From Tridacna crocea (Eukaryota > Mollusca > Bivalvia > Cardiida > Cardiidae): a stretch of DNA of 64,000 bases. The translations under genes were made by a program, and so were the position numbers. Positions 22,061-33,171 of the stretch are shown here, piece by piece. Numbering within the stretch: the stretch's first letter is position 1; each line of letters starts with the position of its first letter. The notes under the pieces were generated by a model. The model was not told the origin of the DNA. It saw nothing but the letters and a program-made list of their open reading frames with translations, and ran no database searches. The DNA is taken from assembly GCA_943736015.1 (NCBI GenBank), contig OX031073.1, positions 27,803,210 to 27,867,209 on the forward strand, read 5' to 3'.

Positions 22061-22244
22061 GGTATAACGCATCTTGGTACTCATTGAAGAAACGACTTAG
22101 ATACTTATTTATACCATATAAAATCAAACAGGTTTGCTGCAAATGTTTTCCCAATTGTCATTATTCCAACCCGCATCAAAGGGCTCCTTACCCGTTTGGT
22201 TGCTAAGTGTGACAGGATGACCTTTCTTCCGAACAAAATTCGTG

Positions 22245-22865
22245 AGAAAGAAACAAATTAATAAATGCATGGCAGAAACACAACCTGCACCTCTTAGGAT
22301 TCGAGCCCATGCGGGCAAATATCCTTGTTTTTCGAGGTTTAAAAGACCAATACCATAACTACTGAGCTAAATAGAGGATATCTGTTTTATTTATTTAATA
22401 TCGTGAACACCATCGGTAATATTACCGATGGTGTTCACTCGATGAAATAAATTTCGATCTTTCACCGAAAAAAACAAATATTCTATTTATTTCATGCTTT
22501 TAACCCTTTTTGGGAGGAGCCTTATCAAATTCAAGTACAGTTCTTTTCCGTTATTCCCCGTGATGTACCCCTCCCGCATAGCAACGCATTACAATATTAC
22601 GTCAAGCGCGAGAAATGTCAGGTGTATGGCATCATATTTCCCATCTGGTTGTTAGGCACGCGCAATTTACCTAGGCAACAAGAACGTGAAAACCGGTATT
22701 TTCACTGGTGGTATCGGTGTAAGATCGAAAAATATTGTCACCGCTATTTCTCGATATCCCACCGGAAAGCATGAAATAAAGAGAGATCTCTTCAACGCAG
22801 TGGCTTTAGGTATTGTATATAAATCGGGACGAAGCCATGCATGAAGAAGTGGTCTCCCGAAACAC
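22245..22865 (-). mobile_element. SINE family N split by family G
   Basis: The reversed tRNA-like head lies at 22260-22373 (GGATTCGAGCCC, GAGCTAAATAGAG). The body resumes after the insertion as GTATATAAATCGGGACGAAG with CATGCATGAAG. The family G element occupies 22374-22780. Confidence 0.6.
22374..22780 (+). mobile_element. Family G element nested in a SINE
   Basis: Palindromic head with CACCATCGGTAATATTACCG and the usual tail. The CRE site of the other copies is TGGCATCA here. Some of the palindrome centre is deleted. Confidence 0.65.
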
Positions 22866-22990
22866 CTTTTGCGGACAGTGCAGATCAAGATCAGACTGCA
22901 CAGAACTACACCGTCCGATAAGGTGATATTTTTCTAAAAACTAAAGATAAGTTTGAAAAAGCAACGCACTGGTTTTTATTTTACAGTCGC
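22866..22990 (+). mobile_element. Family C remnant
   Basis: CCTTTTGCGGACAGTGCAGA and CACCGTCCGATAAGGTGATA. One palindrome arm is deleted. Confidence 0.5.
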
Positions 22991-23277
22991 CATGAAAATT
23001 TCATGTAGTTTATCTTGCAGTTTTGGTTCGAATTATTTTGCAAGTTTAAAAGATTCCCAGGGGTGAAAATGATTTTTTCCTCATGTTTTTCGTTAAAGGT
23101 TGCCCCCAGGAACTTCAAACAAACTGCATAATGAAAATGATCGCCCCATGATAACTGCACCGTTTTGTGCACTTATTTAAATGTGTTGAAATTTAAGCGT
23201 TATTTCGAGCATAAAATGCATATCAAAAGATCAGTTTAAAGCAAACCTGTTTACTTTTGGCATGAAAAATTATTCTT

Positions 23278-23505
23278 TTAACTCATTACCAAACGACAAT
23301 ATTTTAAGTTTGTCGAAATCGAAAGCATTTGCAGACGACAAAATAAAAGTGACTGAAAATTTGAAATTGGTTTTATGAAAGGTAAAAACATTGTGGGAAA
23401 AGGAGGAAATGCTGGTTTCCAGCATTTTCTCCTTATCCCACAATGTTTTCTAAAGGTTTTTTTCTCAGGGGCGTCAAAAGTAGGGATTGTGTGGTAATGG
23501 GTTAA
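23278..23505 (+). mobile_element. TTAA MITE, family B (228 bp)
   Basis: TTAACTCATTACCAAACGAC to GTGTGGTAATGGGTTAA, with the hairpin at about 23388-23450. Reference copy for family B. Confidence 0.85.
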
Positions 23506-23629
23506 GCTGTTTGCTTCTTTTCCAACAATACCTTTAAGGCTCCAAACTAGTAGGTTGATAAAACGTGAGTCTGAACCACGCTCTGGCAAAAAGGGGCTTA
23601 ATGCATATTCGTGACGCATGGTACCATGC

Positions 23630-23830
23630 AAGTCGTCACATAACTAAGCTTCCATAAAATCAATTTTATTTAACAAGCAATCAAATAATGAGGTACTCTG
23701 GTCCATGGACATAAAATTGAACAATAGCGAAAAGTTTCGGCCCCGGTCAGCCTGCGCGGACTGCGCAGGCTGACCTGGGGCGATACTTTTCGCAGATGTA
23801 TTAAACCCCCTTTTCACAGAGAAAGGCTGA
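23630..23830 (+). mobile_element. Family E element
   Basis: Core GGTCAGCCTGCGC-GGACT-GCGCAGGCTGACC (23746-23776) with flanking GCGAAAAGTTTCGG and CGATACTTTTCGC. Confidence 0.7.
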
Positions 23831-24470
23831 AATTGCTTTGTGATAGTTTGATCCTAAGGGAATGTGTCAGTAAAATGCATTAGATAACTTAGTCTGAAGT
23901 ACGATCCAGGATATTTCTATTTCAATGTTAGCAGTAATTTAATCAAAATACCTTCAAATAAGCGCAAACTGAAGAACGAAAAGAGAACATCAAAGCTTCT
24001 GTTTTGTTTATTTGCCTCTTTTTTTTGCTATGTGTGTATGAGTACATTTAGTTTGTGTCCCATACCATATAGCTGTAAACAAAAGAAACTCTTTTTATTT
24101 GCTCGGCTGTTTTCGAAGAAAGAGGCGGGGCATTTTCGAAGCCCGTAAAGTGTCTGGCGTTGTCGTCATCTGCGGTGTCCGTGCCCTTAACACACTTTAT
24201 GGTATCTCTGTCGTTACTAGAGTTTTTCTTACTTCAAACTCGGAAAGTTGTTAGCTGCCAAAAGGGGCACTAAAACAAAAATAACACAAAACCATCATTG
24301 TATTTTTGACACATTTATGCCCTCTTTTAAGACTTAGAATTTTGTCTGAAAATCCAGGAACTGCAGCCATGGGTTTGCACCTACATGTGGTGCTCTTGTT
24401 CCCGGTAGTGTGCATCTTTTCACAACTTTAAGTTCTTTTAAACAAGTAACTGAGGGCCTTTGCGTTTTTT

Positions 24471-24827
24471 ATTATATCTCATGTGTCTATTTCTAGAAAT
24501 GTTATGGGTGAAGAAATGACGTCATTTAAGCTGGGGGGAATTATTTCCCCGTCACAGTGAATATTTTCCTCCTGCCGAAAATCTGGTTTATTGACTTGAG
24601 AGCACTCGTTTTAAAAGTGACATTCGTTGACAAAATAATCAGAGGAAATATAATATATAATTTATTTCATCAGCTTGTGGTTAATATGGGGAAATATTTG
24701 CCTCAAAAGGGAAAGGTCCGCGAAAATAACTTGTGCCTTACGGCACTCGTTATTTTCGCATACCTTTCCCTTTTTCAGCAATATTTCCCCATATTAACCA
24801 CAAGTTGATGAACTAAACTCTATATAT
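24471..24827 (-). mobile_element. Family L element (inverted partner of 29260-29678)
   Basis: About 357 bp. Internal palindrome of GGGGAAATATTTGCC / TATTTCCCC and GGGAAAGGT / ACCTTTCCC arms around a GGCAC centre. It closely matches the complement of 29260-29678. Confidence 0.78.
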
Positions 24828-24889
24828 GGACCATGCTCTCGAAATGTATCTTCATGGTGCATTATGCCCGGCAAGTCCTTACTCAAGCA

Positions 24890-25070
24890 TGGATCCATAA
24901 GTTCAATCATGACTCAGTCATGAGATAAATTAGTTCCTGGGCATGCAGAAAATTGATAACAGCTAAAATTTAAGTATGGACCCAAGTCAGCCTGCGCGGA
25001 CAGCGCAGGCTGACCTGGGTCGATACTTTTAGCAAACGCGTTAATCCCCCTTTTCACAGAGCATGGCTCA
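24890..25070 (+). mobile_element. Family E element
   Basis: Core CCCAGGTCAGCC-type palindrome at 24978-25021 (AGTCAGCCTGCGCGGACAGC, then GCAGGCTGACCTGGGTCGAT). Confidence 0.7.
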
Positions 25071-25289
25071 TACATTTTTCAACATGTGCTTTGAACTTTC
25101 TACATTAATATGATTTGCACATGCCAAATGTATTGCGTAACTAAAAAACTTAAAGGTTTGTCGAGTATTCGAGTATTTCTAGAAGGATGTTTTCACCCCT
25201 AGAGCTCCGTATTAATTCAACTAACGTTTTTTTTTTCAATTCTAGAAGTACAAACTAATTAAGTACAATTTCAAGGTTTGCTTTCATAT

Positions 25290-25410
25290 ATAGTATTTTA
25301 CCAAAGCAGTCAGTGTAAATCAATGATCGGACTGCACGTTTTTATAGTCGGATCTTGATCTACACTGGCATCAAAAGGCAACTACAGTTGTTAAAGGCAC
25401 TTTAAGGGTT
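25290..25410 (+). mobile_element. Family C remnant
   Basis: GTGTAAATCAATGATCGGAC and TCGGATCTTGATCTACACTG pair. Ends missing. Confidence 0.45.
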
Positions 25411-25518
25411 ACACAACGTTTCCTCCAAGTTCTTTAAAGAGGTCGAAGAGCTCACGAACGATAATGGAACTATAGGCCTACACAATGTGATACTGTAGCC
25501 ACTTATTTTCTCTTTCAG

Positions 25519-25617
25519 GGCAATCCCAAATGCGTCTTCCACGCGAGCAGCGAAACAAAGGCATCATTCCGCAAGCAAAGATTCGAACTTTTAAAATGAC
25601 ATTGATCATTGTCTGTG
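25519..25617 (+). CDS. GPCR exon encoding ICL3 end and start of TM6
   Basis: Fourth visible exon, 99 nt, residues 127-159. The acceptor is CTTTCAG and the donor is a strong GTAAGT. It reads GQSQMRLPREQRNKGIIPQA and then KIRTFKMTLIIVC. The pattern RGxIxxAKIKxxKM before TM6 is a hallmark of CCAP / neuropeptide S receptors and supports the family call more strongly than the TM segments. Phases on both sides agree with the flanking exons. Inverted copies of one repeat family lie in the introns on either side of this exon and the next. Confidence 0.88.
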
Positions 25618-25734
25618 GTAAGTGTCAAAATGGTACATGTTTTTCAGGTTGTCCAATCAGCGTTAAGAATTATTAACTAACTTGCATAATCAAATTGATA
25701 ACTTTTTTCAGTGGCCTAGCCAAAAGCGGGGAGT

Positions 25735-25815
25735 TTTGTGGACGGCATAGATTAGGATCAGACTGCACAGAACGTGCATTCTGACCTTGGGTCTATATTG
25801 TCCACTTGTGTTGTC
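25735..25815 (+). mobile_element. Family C core remnant
   Basis: GATCAGACTGCACAGAACGT and its partial complement, about 120 bases downstream of the GPCR exon at 25519. Confidence 0.5.
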
Positions 25816-26624
25816 CAATTTATAAGTAGATTTTTTTCTTAGTTTCTTTGGATTGTATTTTCAGACCTAGAAAGAATTCGATTTTATATAATTTGCATTG
25901 AAAGAGTAACACATTTGGATTTGAATATTGGTTATACAATGCAAAGTTTGTGTTATGCTCGGGGAAGGGGGGTATGCCTGACAAAATGGTAACCCGGAGA
26001 CCCTGGCTGTCACCTTCACTCGAAGCATTAGGCTTTTCGTGGGACCACCTGTGGCAAATTGGTTTAAGAAACTTAGGTTCTTGTCTAAAACTCGTTAAAC
26101 CTAAGACTCGGACGCATAAATGCGACGTCGTCGTAATTTGAGCAAATATTGAAAGCGGTGTTAACATCTTGAACAAATTGGGAAAAGGTCGATCACCTTG
26201 CTGGTTTTTAGACGAAATGTAAGAAAATTGTGTATTTTAAGTGATAAAAATAAAGAATAATAATTGATGGAGGCATATACTATTTTGAATGATAAATAAT
26301 AATAAAAGAATATTCAAAGTATGTTGTCTTATAAGGAACTAAAGGAGTACTTAAAATATGTCGTCTGGCCAAGAATCAAAGGAATTCTCAAAAGAAATCA
26401 AAATACGTCACCTGGTAAAGAATTAAAGGAACATTCAACATTTGTCACCTTTCAAGAAAAGAAACGAATAATCAATAATCACTAATCAATGGCGTCTATA
26501 GAGAGACTTCAAGCAACATTCAAAGTATCTCGTTTTGTAAAGAATTAAAAGGAATACTTAAAATATTTATGGCTTTTGAAGAATTCAAGGAGAAATAAAT
26601 GAAGAAATACTCACAATGGGGTTC

Positions 26625-27375
26625 GGACAAAAACCCAGTTAGTGAAAAGCCCACCGGAAAAAAGGCCACTAGGCGGAAATCCCACTAAGTGAAAAGCCAC
26701 TTCTATATAAAATTATGGTGTGTATTTAAACATTTCTTAGGAAAAAATCAAAGCAAAGGATTTTAAGTACAAAACATCTTGGGAAAAGAGGCAAACAATT
26801 AGTAAGTAGTCCTACTGAAAAATCTTTATCAAATAAATCCAAAATATAAGACAATTACATCTTCTCCCTTTCATCACTTGCCTTAAGATCTTCCTTGTCT
26901 TTGTTTTATTTGTATAGTATCTAAGTTTTCATTATGGTCAATAAAATGTGCTAATTGCATACAAAACACAAAATCATATTTAAGGAACAAACTAAACATA
27001 TATCCATAAAGACAAAATAACATACTCGTTTATTATTATTTACATTACTTCTATGATTCCATCAATAATTAAAACAGATAACATTCCATTTTAATGATAA
27101 GTTATGATAGTTCTATAATTCCATAGATTAAATTCACTAATCACTCATAAGAATACTTTATTAAGTCAAAATTCCATGCATATTTACAATATTGCATAAA
27201 CAAAACAAACAGGAAGATCATAAATTCATTTCAACATAAGATATATTCATTTTGTAGTAGTGGTGCGCTGGTCCATTTTTCTTATAAGGGTAGCGGGCTT
27301 CTTACTGGTCGCTTTTGTCCAGTGGGCTTTTTACCTAGTGGGCTTTTAAGCTGGTAAGCTTATTACCTACACTCA
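26625..27375. mobile_element. AT-rich insertion with GTGGGCTTTTxxCTAGTGGG-type ends
   Basis: The left end repeats AGTGAAAAGCCCACC / CACTAAGTGAAAAGCC. The right end carries the complements GTGGGCTTTTTACC and CTAGTGGGCTTTTAAG. The middle is about 75% AT with no ORF. Exact borders are uncertain. Confidence 0.45.
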
Positions 27376-27796
27376 CTCAGAATATGTTATCTTGAAAGGG
27401 ATGATGTTCCGCAAACAATTTAAAGTGTACTGGGACTGGGTTGTTTTGCAAGAAAATAGAGGAATAATCGCAATAGGTTGTCTTCTAAAGATTTGTAATT
27501 GATTAAAGGTGTACTCGAAATATGATAGATAGGAGTCAAAGGAATGCTGAAAATGGGTTGTCTAAAAAAAGAATTAATGCAATACTTAAAATACGTCATA
27601 TTGCAAAGAAATAAAGTAATACTCAAAAAAATATGTGTCATAGAGACTTAAAGAAATACTCAAATTTTGTTGTGTTATAAAGAATTAAAAGAATACTCAA
27701 AATATGTTGATGTTGTCTTGTAAGGAATAACAGTGGAAATCAAAATATATTATTTTAAAGGAATTAGAATAATACCTAAATTTTGTACCCCAGTTA

Positions 27797-27987
27797 CAGA
27801 GCTCTAGATAGAGGGAGTAATTTTGATTTTAAAATTGAAAATATTAATTATTCTCCATTATACCTATGTTGTGGGAACTCATTAGAATCGTCTCTTTGAG
27901 GCCATTCTAATGAGTACCCACAACATAGAAATTCGAAGAGAAATAATGGATTTAGAAACCCGTCACTCCCTCTAATCTGGAGCTCTG
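27797..27987. mobile_element. Family F palindromic MITE
   Basis: CAGAGCTCTAGATAGAGGGA to AATCTGGAGCTCTG. The central palindrome ACTCATTAGAATCGTCTC is intact except for one mismatch. Confidence 0.72.
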
Positions 27988-28117
27988 CTAGTACATAACT
28001 AAAGAAATATTCAAAATATGTTGACGTTGTCTTTTAGGAATTGAAGTAATACTCATAATAATGCTGTCTTGTGAAGAATAAAAGGAATGCTCAAAATAAT
28101 TCGTCTTAAGTATCGGA

Positions 28118-28338
28118 GGGTCCTGTGTGGCTCAGTGGTAAAGTGTAGGACTCGTGACCTGGAGGTCCCAGGTTCGAGCCTCGCTGGTTCCAGTGAGTTT
28201 TTTCACAGGAGTGTCCATGGGCAAGACACTTCAGAGCCGAGCCTAGTACTGGTGAAACCCAGGAAACATGAATATGTGAACTGTCGCCGTGATATGACTG
28301 AAATACTGTTGAAAGCGGCGTAAAACACCATTCAAACG
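28118..28338 (+). mobile_element. tRNA-derived SINE (family M), complete
   Basis: 221 bp between 11-bp duplications TAAGTATCGGA (28107-28117, 28339-28349). The tRNA-like head has A-box-like TGGCTCAGTGGTAAAG and B-box GGTTCGAGCC at 28170. The body has GTGTCCATGGGCAAGACAC and the tail domain ends GCGGCGTAAAACACC. Confidence 0.85.
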
Positions 28339-28384
28339 TAAGTATCGGAATTCTCTTCAAAGAAACATTCATTATGTATTTCAG

Positions 28385-28568
28385 TCTTCGTTTTATCTTG
28401 GTGTCCATACTTCGTTTTTAATCTTATTGATGTGTACGAAACACCGACAATGAAGTCCGAAACTCAGTACGCCGTCACAGCATTGGTGCAGAGCCTGGCT
28501 CCCCTTAATTCAGCGGCCAATCCCATTATATATGGAGTGTTTAGTACCAAATTGTGTAACAACCTCAG
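28385..28568 (+). CDS. GPCR exon encoding TM6-TM7 with NPxxY
   Basis: Fifth visible exon, residues 160-220. The acceptor is ATTTCAG and the donor GTAAAG. The split codon G|TC gives Val and continues TM6 as VFVLSWCPYFVFNLI, equivalent to the CWxP motif but with Ser in place of Cys. ECL3 is short (DVYETPTMKSETQ). TM7 reads ALVQSLAPLNSAANPIIYGV with a canonical NPxxY motif, and helix 8 begins at FSTKLCNNLR. A complete SINE sits only 46 bases upstream of the exon. Confidence 0.9.
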
Positions 28569-28724
28569 GTAAAGAGAAATATTGTGGATAAACAAAGTTA
28601 GACTTCTATCTCGCCATTTTCACCCTGTCTTTTTACCCCGTTACTTTTTCATATCTGTCTTACTTATTTGTCTCTTTTCTTGCATCGTTTCTTTCCCCCA
28701 TTTTTATCTTATTCTATAAGATAA

Positions 28725-28800
28725 AGACAAAAACATTGTTGGGAAAAAAAGTATTGCTGGACACCAACTTTTTCGCTTATTTCTCAAGGTGTTTTCTGCA
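28725..28800 (+). mobile_element. Decayed TTAA-MITE hairpin
   Basis: AAAACATTGTTGGGAAAAAA and the worn complement TCAAGGTGTTTTCTGC are all that remain. Confidence 0.4.
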
Positions 28801-29111
28801 AAATCAAATATAAAACTTATGATTTGAGCAAAAATAAATTTGCTTTCTCTAAATGCTTATAAGTAGGCAAGTCAAATACCCCATCATCATTTAAAAATAG
28901 GTCACAACTTTGTATAGACACCAAACTCTTTGGTACAGTGATAAAACTGTGATTTAACAAAAAAAATCGCAACTTTCATGCTGATATCGCCTCTCTTGAC
29001 ATTGTTTTGAGAGTTTTGTTTTTACAAGAGTACTCAGGGCATCATCGGTTATCATATCAGCTCCTGCAGAGGTTACTTTGTAAATCTCTGTTAAATATGG
29101 TTTTTATATTT

Positions 29112-29860
29112 ATTTGTATTCGAGTTTAACGCCGTTTTAACACCTAGATCATGTCAAGGTAGTCAATGCATCTACGCATGTGTATCCTGTGTACTTGCAC
29201 AACTTTATTTCCAAGTCACTAACTACTTTTCTTACATGCATTATAGGTGAATGGCAAAGAAATAGAGTTTATTTCATCAGCTTGCATTTAACATGGGGAA
29301 ATATTTGCCGAAAAAGGGAAAGGTATGCAAAAATAACGCGTGTCCTAAGGCACGAGTTATTTTCTCGGACCTTTCCCTTTTGAGGCAAGTATTTCCCCAT
29401 ATTAACCACAAGCTGATTAAATAAATTATATATTATATTTCTTCAGATTATTTTGTTAACGAATGCCACTTTTAAAACCAGTGATCTCAAGTCAATTAAC
29501 CGATTAAGTTAATTTTTAGCAAAGTAGAACAAAAAAAAATTGTTCCAGATTTTCGGCAGGAGGAAAATATTCACTGTGACGGGAAAATACATGTAATTCC
29601 CGCCCCCCCCCCAGCTTAAATGACATCATTTCTTTACCCATAACATTTCTAAAAATAGAGACATGAAATATAATATATAGTTTTTATACCATTACACTGT
29701 ACAATGTCCTTCAAAGCTTAGTACGGCTTCCCAAAAGGAACGTCGTCGGAATAATGTTGATGTTAAGACGTGAGAGATAAAAGAACCCTGTGGCAATGAC
29801 TATCACCAATCCTCGGAAAAAATGCCGAGCTCGGGATCGAACTGGTTTCAGAATGTATAG
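29112..29860 (-). mobile_element. SINE family M split by family L
   Basis: The tail part (GAGTTTAACGCCGTTTTAAC) is at about 29120. The body and head (GACTATCACCAATCCTCGG, CGGGATCGAACTGG) are at 29700-29850. Family L at 29260-29678 separates them. Confidence 0.5.
29260..29678 (+). mobile_element. Family L element (inverted partner of 24471-24827)
   Basis: Complement of the 24471-24827 copy plus an extra 45-bp stretch near 29500 and a C-run at about 29604. It lies 249 bases before the last GPCR exon. Confidence 0.78.
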
Positions 29861-29926
29861 ACTAAGGTCTGAAAAATTGTACAGGAAGTAATTGGTTTGG
29901 ATAATGTTCTTTTTTTTATTTTTCAG

Positions 29927-30470
29927 AAGAATTCCTTTTGTTAATTTTCTGTTAAAATGGGTGTGTCGGTGCTGCAGGCGGAGGAACTATTTTCAGAGCG
30001 GCGCCAATCAATCCCAAACGGAGCAGACAAATTTAGATGCCACGTCTTCGAGATTCGTTGCCAGGCGACCAACCAATGGTCCAAAACTGTTTGCAGAGCA
30101 CGAAACAACCACATTGTTAAACCAAGCAAATAATACGATAAATGGACATTCAGAACCAATGTCAAAATACATAGCTGCAAATTCAAAGTGGGACATAACT
30201 GAAACAAACAATAAGACCCATCACAAAGTAAAATATTACGATATTCAAAAGAAATCGAAGCCATTTTATCATCGACGGCCTTCTGGATTACCATTGGTCA
30301 CAAGACGAATGACGTCACAAGATACATTGCTTCTGGAAATGTACAGGATTAACGCTAAACCTGTAAACGGAATACGAAAACAAACAATGGACATGTCCGA
30401 TAATCATAAAGGCATATCAAAAGTAGATGAAACACAGGAAACACGTAACGGAGAAATCACCAATGGATAA
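29927..30470 (+). CDS. GPCR last exon: helix 8 and long C-terminal tail, stop TAA
   Basis: Last exon, residues 221-401. The acceptor is TTTTTCAG. The split codon AG|A gives Arg and the reading continues RIPFVNFLLKWVCRCCRRRN. The CRCC cluster after helix 8 is a likely palmitoylation site (inference). The remaining tail of about 160 residues is hydrophilic and rich in Thr, Ser, Asn and Lys, and may hold phosphorylation sites. The six exons sum to 1206 nt, exactly 402 codons including the stop, which supports the model. An in-frame ATG at 29892 lies in the intron and is not the start. Confidence 0.85.
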
Positions 30471-31760
30471 GTTCAATGCATGAGAAATATCGTGTTATTT
30501 TGCTCAAAGAAATGTCATTAGATTTTCATATTTATTTGAATTCTTCATACCAATACTGTATTGTGGAGATCATTTCACTTTAATAGATACAGGAAAAAAA
30601 CAAAGGTTTATTTTTCAGTTAATTTTAAATTACATGCACTGTGAATAATATGAAAACTCGTACCCACGCACTATACTTAACATACATTAGCAAACCAGAC
30701 CCGGCCCTATTCTATCACGTTTTTATCCTCTTTATATTATGCTCTTAAGGTTTAAGGTCATAATGCCACAGTTTTTTTTTTTATCTTATGCATAGATTTT
30801 TTTCATTTTCGATCAGACGATAATATAATGAATGCTGAGTAAAAGGAATGAAAAGAAAATCATTAGCTGAAAATGCAAAGATACAGTTCTAAAAACGATA
30901 CATTTCTTGTCAAAATAACCGCAAATATGCTTTCAATTCAAATCTTTAAAAAGTTTTTAAAGTAACAAAATACTGCTCAAAAGAATGATTTTTTTTTTTG
31001 AATGTGATGTTTAACAATAGACGATAAGTCAAAAGAATCAAATCACTGGATAGTATCAATTAGAAATGTTCCAAATTGTCAAAAAAAGAAAAAATATTTT
31101 CAGATCAATTCTTTGAAAAAAAAAATCAACGGTCAGATTTTTTTTTTTCAATTTTGGGCAGAAATACAACTTACGAATGATATTGTCCTTCGAAAATAAA
31201 AAAAGAAAGAAGTATATCAAGCGGAGCATCTTTAGAGTTACAGTGTATTTTAAAAGTTATTGACAAAATCAAGTATCTTTCTCATAATAAACGTCTATTA
31301 TGGCGTGGTTTCACATCTAGATCATTTAGATCTATACATCTCCCCATTTTTCTTCCGCGTGCAGATTTAAAAAGGCAACCGACATACGTAAAAGGCAACC
31401 GACATATGTATTACCGATAAAACTATTTTTATCTAACTTTCAATGTAATCAAAATGGAATGCAACAGTGTTATAAAACTTAATTAACTGGAAACAAATTC
31501 TCATAAGAAAATACTCATAAGAGACTGTGGCTTATGCCCTCATGCGTCATGCCTAGCAGGACATCAAATGTTGTTAGAGTCGTGTAATCATCTTTGTTTA
31601 GCAATCGGCTGAATTAGTCTTAACTTGAGTTAGCAAAATGTATCAAGCTAAATCGGCTCAACAATCCATTTTTCACAGACACTGAGCTAACTGACTTGAG
31701 CCGATTTTTAGCAGCTGCATAAATCCTCCTTTTCAAAGAGCATGGCTCAATTATATTCGT
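30471..31760. other. GPCR 3' region, AT-rich, no element recognised
   Basis: Probable 3' UTR up to about 31.3 kb, then intergenic. Several A and T runs. A short tandem AAAAGGCAACCGACATA occurs twice at 31369-31408. Confidence 0.45.
31286..31291 (+). promoter_or_regulatory. Candidate polyadenylation signal of the GPCR gene
   Basis: AATAAA occurs about 816 bases after the GPCR stop codon. The intervening sequence is AT-rich, has no long ORF and has no recognised repeat. It is the best plain hexamer in the 3' region, but no transcript evidence is available. Confidence 0.35.
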
Positions 31761-31955
31761 TATGCTTAAGCTTGACCTTAATACTAAATTCAAAGCATTT
31801 GCAGACGACAAATTGAATGTAATTCAAATGATGATTTCTCTACTTCATTGGGTAAAAAATCATTTTGGGAAAAGGTTACCAGCATTTTCTTCTTTTCCCA
31901 TCATGTTTTCAAAGGTGTTTTCTTTCAAGGGATCGTTTAGTAAAGGATTAAAGAA
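31761..31955 (+). mobile_element. Decayed TTAA MITE
   Basis: CAAAGCATTTGCAGACGACA and GGTTACCAGCATTTTCTTC remain. The left hairpin arm is deleted and the right end is GTAAAGGATTAA. Confidence 0.55.
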
Positions 31956-32840
31956 AGCCACATATCTAAAGACGGAAGAGGAAAAAAGCGTGTAGTGTAC
32001 CACACTAGTCCTATCTATTGACACACATGTTAAAATCACCATCAGAATTCCGTTATATAAATGTAAACCACGAGGAGCGACAAAGATCGGTTGACGGTAA
32101 CCCCAACTTATTACAAAGTTTTATCTTGCAATTTCCTTGGTATTTTGAAACAATAAAACGGATATGCCTAACTCTCACCAGTTAAATACTCGGTAAAACT
32201 TACAAACCGCTTCTTTTTTTCATCTGTAAATTTGACCAAGTACCAGATCAAAATGTAAATGAATTGTTCCATGTATCTGGGGGTTAGCCATGGTATTTTC
32301 AGTTCTGCCAGTTGGAATGCATACCTTTTTCAAAAGGAGGGGAAGTACATCGGTTGAGCATGCATCAGCCGAAATAGTTTAAATACAAAAACTGAAATTA
32401 CTGAAATTTTGTAAGCAATAGGGAAAAAAATAATCAGTAAAATCATTTTTCTTTACAAACATTTAGGTCGTGAAAGCGAGCTAAACAAATCGTATCGTAA
32501 CGTTTTGTTAAACGCCGTTTTCAATATTATTTCAGTTCCATCGCGGCAGTAAGTGCACCTATCCATGCTTTCCTGTAGTCTCTTACAAGTGATCCGCACA
32601 ATTCATTTCAAATCTACTCTCAAATTTCCCATAATTTTATGGTAAGCGGTGGGACATTTAAAAGTCTAGCAAATTATAATTTGTCTCTGTTCAACGCACC
32701 CACAGTAAACAATGAAATATCGCAACAAACCTTTGGAATATAAGAAATTTTCTACCTAAATATTTTATGTCGATTTAATGGTTAGAGTGAATATGTCATA
32801 AAATGGCGACTTTGCTGGTAAAATATGGACAAAAATAAAT
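31956..32840. other. Intergenic sequence with a SINE tail
   Basis: A reversed family M SINE tail (TTAAACGCCGTTTTCAATAT) lies at 32512-32590. Nothing else is recognised. Confidence 0.4.
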
Positions 32841-33020
32841 GAGCCAAGCCCTGAGAACAGAATTTTTACACATCTGCAAAAAGTATCGACCGTGGTCAGC
32901 CTGCGCAGTCCGCGAAGGCTGACCACAGTCGAATAATTTTTTCTTTGCTATTGGTAAATTATCTGCAGATCAAAGGACCAATGATGCTTCAGCGTGCGTT
33001 AGACAGAATCTAATCCATGC
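32841..33020 (+). mobile_element. Family E element
   Basis: Core GTGGTCAGCCTGCGC-AGTCC-GCGAAGGCTGACCAC (32892-32927). Confidence 0.65.
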
Positions 33021-33171
33021 ATCCATGATCAAGTGATAGCTTGCGAAGTAAATGCAAAACTGACTCACTCAAGATTGAACAACAAAGTCCTCTAGTTCAT
33101 GAAAGATTAGTTTAATTTCACCGTTTTGTAATAATTCTTTTACATTAAAATGGTAAACAAACAGGTAAACA

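Larger units (their letters stand above)
26290..28105 (+). repeat. Degenerate minisatellite, about 45-50-bp unit, with insertions
   Basis: Variants of AAAGAATTAAAGGAATACTC followed by AAAATATGTCGTCTTG recur from 26290 to 26620 and again from 27380 to 28105. Two elements (26625-27375 and 27797-27987) interrupt it and a SINE lies at its right edge. Confidence 0.65.

Noticed and set aside
28118..28192. Possible tRNA gene (also heads at 36046, 19659 and 43217)
   Set aside because: The A and B boxes are present, but each is the head of a SINE with a tail domain and target duplications, so they are not functional tRNA genes.
29941..30294. 117-codon ORF on the - strand
   Set aside because: It is antisense to the last GPCR exon, whose + strand frame is explained by the receptor model.
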